In this document: piece by piece, positions 21,308 through 23,527 of the stretch
Layout: each line of letters starts with the position of its first letter
How positions within the stretch are numbered: the first letter of the stretch is position 1
From: a virus
Strand: one strand, 5' to 3'
Virus record (IMG/VR): IMGVR_UViG_3300045738_001353
Span: 1-23,527 of that record
Length of the DNA: 23,527 nt
Notes under the pieces: model-generated
The model's database searches: none
What the model saw: the letters and a program-made list of their open reading frames with translations, nothing else
What the model was told of the DNA's origin: nothing
Translations under genes and position numbers: made by a program

Positions 21308-21544
21308 TTATGCGGCGGCCAGGTCGAGCGCCTCCGGCCGGCGGGTTGGATCGGCCCGCCTGGCTTTAAGCCAAGCCCGGATCGATGAGGCGGAGACGTG
21401 GCTGACGCCCCGATCGAGCCGATAGCCTTCAAGGTCGCCGCGCCGGATTAACTCCCGGACATGACGCGGCGTGACGTCCAGATCGGCGGCCGCCTCCGAT
21501 ATTCGGAGCAACAAGCGGCGGCGCTTTGGCATTGCGTTCGGCAT
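21308..21544 (-). CDS. Small excisionase/HTH_17-like DNA-binding protein
   Basis: About 78 residues from the ATG at 21542-21544; ATGs at 21556 and 21532 are alternatives, and the frame also runs open to 21700, but that extension is low-complexity and overlaps hairpins. The core RISEAAADLDVTPRHVRELI, then RRGDLEGYRLDRGVSHVSAS and SIRAWLKARR, is the HTH_17/excisionase pattern: helix-turn-helix, beta hairpin, and a final helix with SIRAWL. Such proteins act as recombination directionality factors or as transcription regulators. It sits alone in the control region between the divergent operons, so a switch role is plausible. No integrase accompanies it here. Confidence 0.7.
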   Translation of the reverse strand: MPNAMPKRRRLLLRISEAAADLDVTPRHVRELIRRGDLEGYRLDRGVSHVSASSIRAWLKARRADPTRRPEALDLAAA

Positions 21545-21762
21545 TGCGAAGAGCATCCACTTGGCAGAGTCTCCGGCAAGGCAAAAATATTCACCATAAG
21601 CCCAACCAGGACCAAAAAACGAAAAAAGCACCGCCAATACGCCTCCGGGGGAGGCAAAAAAAAACGGAAAAAAAGCGCCGAAAGGCATTGCATTGCCCAA
21701 GCCGCTTGGGCTTTATTGGCCCGGCCGGGCAATGCGCCCGGTCGAAAACATAAAACGAAAAC
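21545..21762. promoter_or_regulatory. Hairpin-rich leader of the rightward operon
   Basis: No gene is supported here. Hairpins: GCCTCC/GGAGGC around 21641-21655 next to a nine-base A run; GCCCAAG-CCG-CTTGGGC (21695-21711) followed by TTTATT, terminator-like on the plus strand; the palindrome GCCCGGCCGGGC (21719-21730); and CCGGGC/GCCCGG (21725-21730 with 21736-21741). The last two share an arm, so they are mutually exclusive folds, as in attenuators. A-rich tracts flank the region (21600-21680 and 21744-21770). A leader controlling the rightward genes is likely, but no promoter is clear. Confidence 0.45.
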
Positions 21763-22002
21763 ATGAAAGCAAATACAAAACTGCACACATACGCGGGGCG
21801 CCTATGGCTGACCCTTGACGGCCGGGCCATCGGGTTTACCGAGGCGCGGCAACGAATCACGCAGGGCGATCCGCTGACGCCGATCCTCCGCGACTACCTG
21901 AACACCGAGCGACGCCGGGCGCGATATGCGCTCGCAACGGAACACAAAATAACGACGAGCCTGCAACGCTACTTCGCAGACGTAACGGAGGGCGCAGCAT
22001 GA
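21763..22002 (+). CDS. Hypothetical protein, first gene of the rightward operon
   Basis: A 79-residue protein of unknown function. It starts MKANTKLHTYAGRLWLTLDG in an A-rich leader with no Shine-Dalgarno match and continues with a basic helical region (EARQRITQGD; LRDYLNTERRRARYALATEH). The stop TGA shares ATGA with the next start. It has no cysteines, signal peptide or membrane segment. Small basic helical proteins at the head of an early phage operon are often host-takeover or anti-defence factors, but nothing here shows that directly. Confidence 0.6.
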   Translation: MKANTKLHTYAGRLWLTLDGRAIGFTEARQRITQGDPLTPILRDYLNTERRRARYALATEHKITTSLQRYFADVTEGAA

Positions 22003-22250
22003 GCGCCACCACCGTCGGGCGCTTCAAGTACGAAGGCGGGCAGATCAGCGGCCCGGCCGAATATATGAACGGCGCGGGAGACGTTAAACTTGAAAAAATA
22101 CTGAGCGGCAATGACCTTGCATATAATACGATGATCGTCGCTTCGCCTGGTACTGATCCCGTGACAATGATCCTCACGGCATTGCAAACCGACTTCGCCG
22201 GCTGGCTTGGGCAGCGCGAATTGATAGCCGGATTGGAGGGCGTGAAATGA
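21999..22250 (+). CDS. Hypothetical protein
   Basis: An 83-residue protein beginning MSATTVGRFKYEGGQISGPA. It shows a short beta-type N-terminus and later mixed helix (DPVTMILTALQTDFAGWLGQ). No motif is recognised. The ATG shares ATGA with the upstream stop and its own stop shares ATGA with the next gene, showing tight translational coupling in the rightward operon. Function unknown. Confidence 0.6.
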   Translation: MSATTVGRFKYEGGQISGPAEYMNGAGDVKLEKILSGNDLAYNTMIVASPGTDPVTMILTALQTDFAGWLGQRELIAGLEGVK

Positions 22251-22519
22251 ACCACCGAATCGCAAAAAAAATTCTTAAAAATATAATACACTCCCAACCG
22301 CTGAAATATTCCGCGCATCAAATTGATACGGCCGAAAGGCGGCGGAGCAAGCACACTCGCTGCGTTGTGACGCGGCGCGACGTGCGCCCGGAATGTGAGA
22401 GCTGCGGCACGTTCATCGATGAGCCTGGCCTTTGCCTGAACTGCACCCGGCCGGAGGACGTAGCGGCCGGGGCATACTTCGCCGAACCCGAACACGATCC
22501 ACGCGAAGGGGGCGAATGA
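22247..22519 (+). CDS. Small zinc-ribbon protein
   Basis: A 90-residue protein with a basic helical N-terminus (MNHRIAKKILKNIIHSQ) and a CESCGTFIDEPGLCLNC zinc ribbon (two CxxC pairs, about residues 50-66). The tail is acidic. The spacing of the two pairs is typical of small treble-clef or ribbon proteins, including DksA/TraR-like and phage regulatory proteins, but the DksA helical features are lacking. It is coupled to both neighbours by ATGA overlaps. It could bind nucleic acid or a host protein; not assigned. Confidence 0.65.
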   Translation: MNHRIAKKILKNIIHSQPLKYSAHQIDTAERRRSKHTRCVVTRRDVRPECESCGTFIDEPGLCLNCTRPEDVAAGAYFAEPEHDPREGGE

Positions 22520-22770
22520 TTACCCACGAACCCCTTGACCTTGAAATGGAAATCACGCAAGACGGGTTGTCCTTTGTAATTAAGGCAAACGGATCAACTT
22601 GGCTGCTCGACAAGGAACAATCCGGCAAGTGGTCACTTCGGCGAATAGGGGCTGGATTTGAAACCACTTTTAGCACCCGCAAGCCAAAGAAGTTTGCTTT
22701 ATTAAAAGCTATCGACCTTGTGCTTGGTCACTTGGCTGATGACCACCTGATGGCGGAGGTGGTGGCATGA
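22516..22770 (+). CDS. Hypothetical protein
   Basis: An 84-residue protein. The start used is the ATG at 22516, sharing ATGA with the preceding stop; a longer frame from 22432 lies inside the zinc-ribbon gene and is discarded. The product has beta-rich segments (LEMEITQDGLSFVIKANGST; WSLRRIGAGFETTFS) and a C-terminal helix (KKFALLKAIDLVLGHLADDH), suggesting a compact alpha/beta fold. No family is recognised. It is coupled to the next gene by ATGA. Confidence 0.6.
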   Translation: MITHEPLDLEMEITQDGLSFVIKANGSTWLLDKEQSGKWSLRRIGAGFETTFSTRKPKKFALLKAIDLVLGHLADDHLMAEVVA

Positions 22771-23057
22771 TCATATACAGCGTCAGACAATCCAATTCAG
22801 ATGACAGTTTACACCATTCAAGTCTAGCCGAAGCGATTAAGGACGCGACCTATCGGTTCACCTGCGACGATTGGTGTTCCACCACGGTGACGAGGATTGA
22901 TTTAGGGAAGGTGAACAAAGCCCAGATCCTGCGATTAGCGAACGGTCGACACTTCGCCTATTCTCAAGTCACGGTTTGGGAAGACGGGAAGAAAATAACA
23001 GCTATCGGCAACGCGCCACACCCACCCACGCCAGGTGGATCGGAGGTCAGGCAATGA
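22767..23057 (+). CDS. Hypothetical protein
   Basis: A 96-residue protein beginning MIIYSVRQSNSDDSLHHSSL, followed by AEAIKDATYRFTCDD, a central STTVTRIDLGKVNKAQIL segment and a basic, proline-rich end. A short alpha/beta pattern is visible. Two cysteines (34 and 38) are spaced CDDWC, possibly a redox or metal pair, but no partner pair is present. The ATG shares ATGA with the upstream stop, and the stop shares ATGA with the last gene of the operon. Function unknown. Confidence 0.6.
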   Translation: MIIYSVRQSNSDDSLHHSSLAEAIKDATYRFTCDDWCSTTVTRIDLGKVNKAQILRLANGRHFAYSQVTVWEDGKKITAIGNAPHPPTPGGSEVRQ

Positions 23058-23473
23058 ACGCGCCCACCTATTGGCGAACGAACGCGCTGCCCCAAGCCGA
23101 TCGGCTGACGTCCGCGCTTAATGCGTTGCGGAGCATCGCCAATTCCGTCGCAGAAGGTCGATCCAGCGCCCCACAGTTAGGGGGGCAATGGAAACACGAG
23201 ACACGGTTGGTGGTGCGCGAGCAAGGCGCGCCACGGCTCCGGGAATCCGGGGCCGCGATCCTGGCCGATTGGAGCGATAGCTCCGACCCGCCGGAAATCT
23301 CTACCAACCTCGACGGCTGGCACGGCGTGATTAAGTGCCAAGGCTTTCGGATCGTTTTGACTGACGCGGCCGACGGCGGCGCGGCGCTTGGTTTATATCT
23401 AGGCGGCGCGTTGGACGATCCGCTTGGCGATCCTATCACCTTTGACGAAATAACTCCCAAATTCACCGACTGA
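23054..23473 (+). CDS. Hypothetical protein, last gene of the rightward operon
   Basis: A 139-residue protein using the ATG at 23054 that shares ATGA with the previous stop; a frame from 22976 is longer but lies within the upstream gene. The N-terminal helix (LPQADRLTSALNALRSIANS) is followed by a Ser/Gly-rich linker and a beta-rich part (WHGVIKCQGFRIVLTDAADG; AALGLYLGGALDD). No known domain is recognised. A GC-rich hairpin directly follows its stop, marking the end of the operon. Confidence 0.6.
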   Translation: MNAPTYWRTNALPQADRLTSALNALRSIANSVAEGRSSAPQLGGQWKHETRLVVREQGAPRLRESGAAILADWSDSSDPPEISTNLDGWHGVIKCQGFRIVLTDAADGGAALGLYLGGALDDPLGDPITFDEITPKFTD

Positions 23474-23474
23474 G

Positions 23475-23514
23475 GCCCGCACAGCGCCCGCGTGACGGCG
23501 GGCGCTGATCGGGC
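23475..23514 (+). terminator. Strong hairpin at the end of the rightward operon
   Basis: AGCGCCCGC (23483-23491) pairs with GCGGGCGCT (23498-23506), a 9-bp stem with a 6-base loop. Outer arms GCCCG (23475-23479) and CGGGC (23510-23514) extend it across a small internal loop. It begins one base after the last stop codon. A U-tract is missing (TTGCAG follows), so it may terminate weakly, block exonucleases or need Rho. Confidence 0.5.
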
Positions 23515-23527
23515 TTGCAGCCCACAA

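Noticed and set aside
20767-21432. A 221-residue minus-strand frame across the control region
   Set aside because: Biased Arg/Pro/Gly composition, crosses the 11-base C run and several hairpins, and its start overlaps the excisionase-like gene. I treat the region as non-coding.
21461-21766. Plus-strand frame of 101 residues before the rightward operon
   Set aside because: Lys/Arg-rich low complexity generated by A-rich and hairpin DNA, overlapping the opposite excisionase-like gene; no ribosome site.
1-23527. tRNA genes, integrase or attachment sites
   Set aside because: No cloverleaf with a recognisable TTCGA-type arm, no tyrosine- or serine-recombinase motif and no duplicated attachment core were noticed by eye. 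A dedicated tRNA scan was not possible here.

Overview
The window is part of a tailed bacteriophage genome (free phage or prophage; no integrase is visible and both ends are cut). Large and small terminase, scaffold, major capsid protein, tail nozzle, tail-fibre genes, a lysis cassette, a DnaB-type helicase and a replication initiator are recognisable. An adaptor-like and a nozzle-like protein, with no tape-measure gene in view, suggest a short-tailed (podovirus-like) virion. Several genes have Shine-Dalgarno-type sites, so the host is a bacterium, but it cannot be named from the sequence.

Layout. From 1 to about 20730 every convincing gene is on the minus strand and reads right to left, mostly with 1-11 base overlaps. 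In transcription order: an HTH protein and a small basic protein; a lambda-O-like initiator with iterons inside its own gene (candidate origin 19739-19819); DnaB-type helicase; a DUF551 protein and two small proteins; an IS110/Nop-like protein (16354-17142); a 1.27-kb array of alternating short repeats (15088-16353); small and large terminase; five small genes; a terminator and a 10-bp tandem repeat (11040-11130); scaffold, capsid, head-tail and tail nozzle genes; a holin/spanin-like lysis cassette (6254-6731) lying between the adaptor-like and nozzle genes; and a run of fibre-like genes to the left edge. A control region (about 20730-21760) holds a large inverted repeat, a 9-bp dyad, a poly-C tract, several hairpins and an excisionase-like HTH gene. 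To its right, six small unknown genes run rightward (21763-23473), five junctions sharing ATGA, ending in a strong hairpin.

Main discovery. The array at 15088-16353 is not an ordinary tandem repeat. Two different 10-nt repeats (plus strand TGGCTCGCTC and TGGTTCTCTC) strictly alternate, each followed by an 8-nt variable spacer, giving a 36-nt period and about 70 spacers. It directly abuts the stop codon of a gene whose product has the IS110-transposase C-terminal/Nop-like fold signature but no catalytic domain. This is the architecture of a TIGR-Tas system (tandem interspaced guide RNA array plus Tas protein), an RNA-guided DNA-targeting family related to box C/D snoRNPs and IS110 bridge-RNA transposases. 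Here it is of the nuclease-less (TasA-like) kind and sits between the replication and packaging genes of a phage. Duplicated blocks with point changes inside the array indicate growth by internal duplication and drift.
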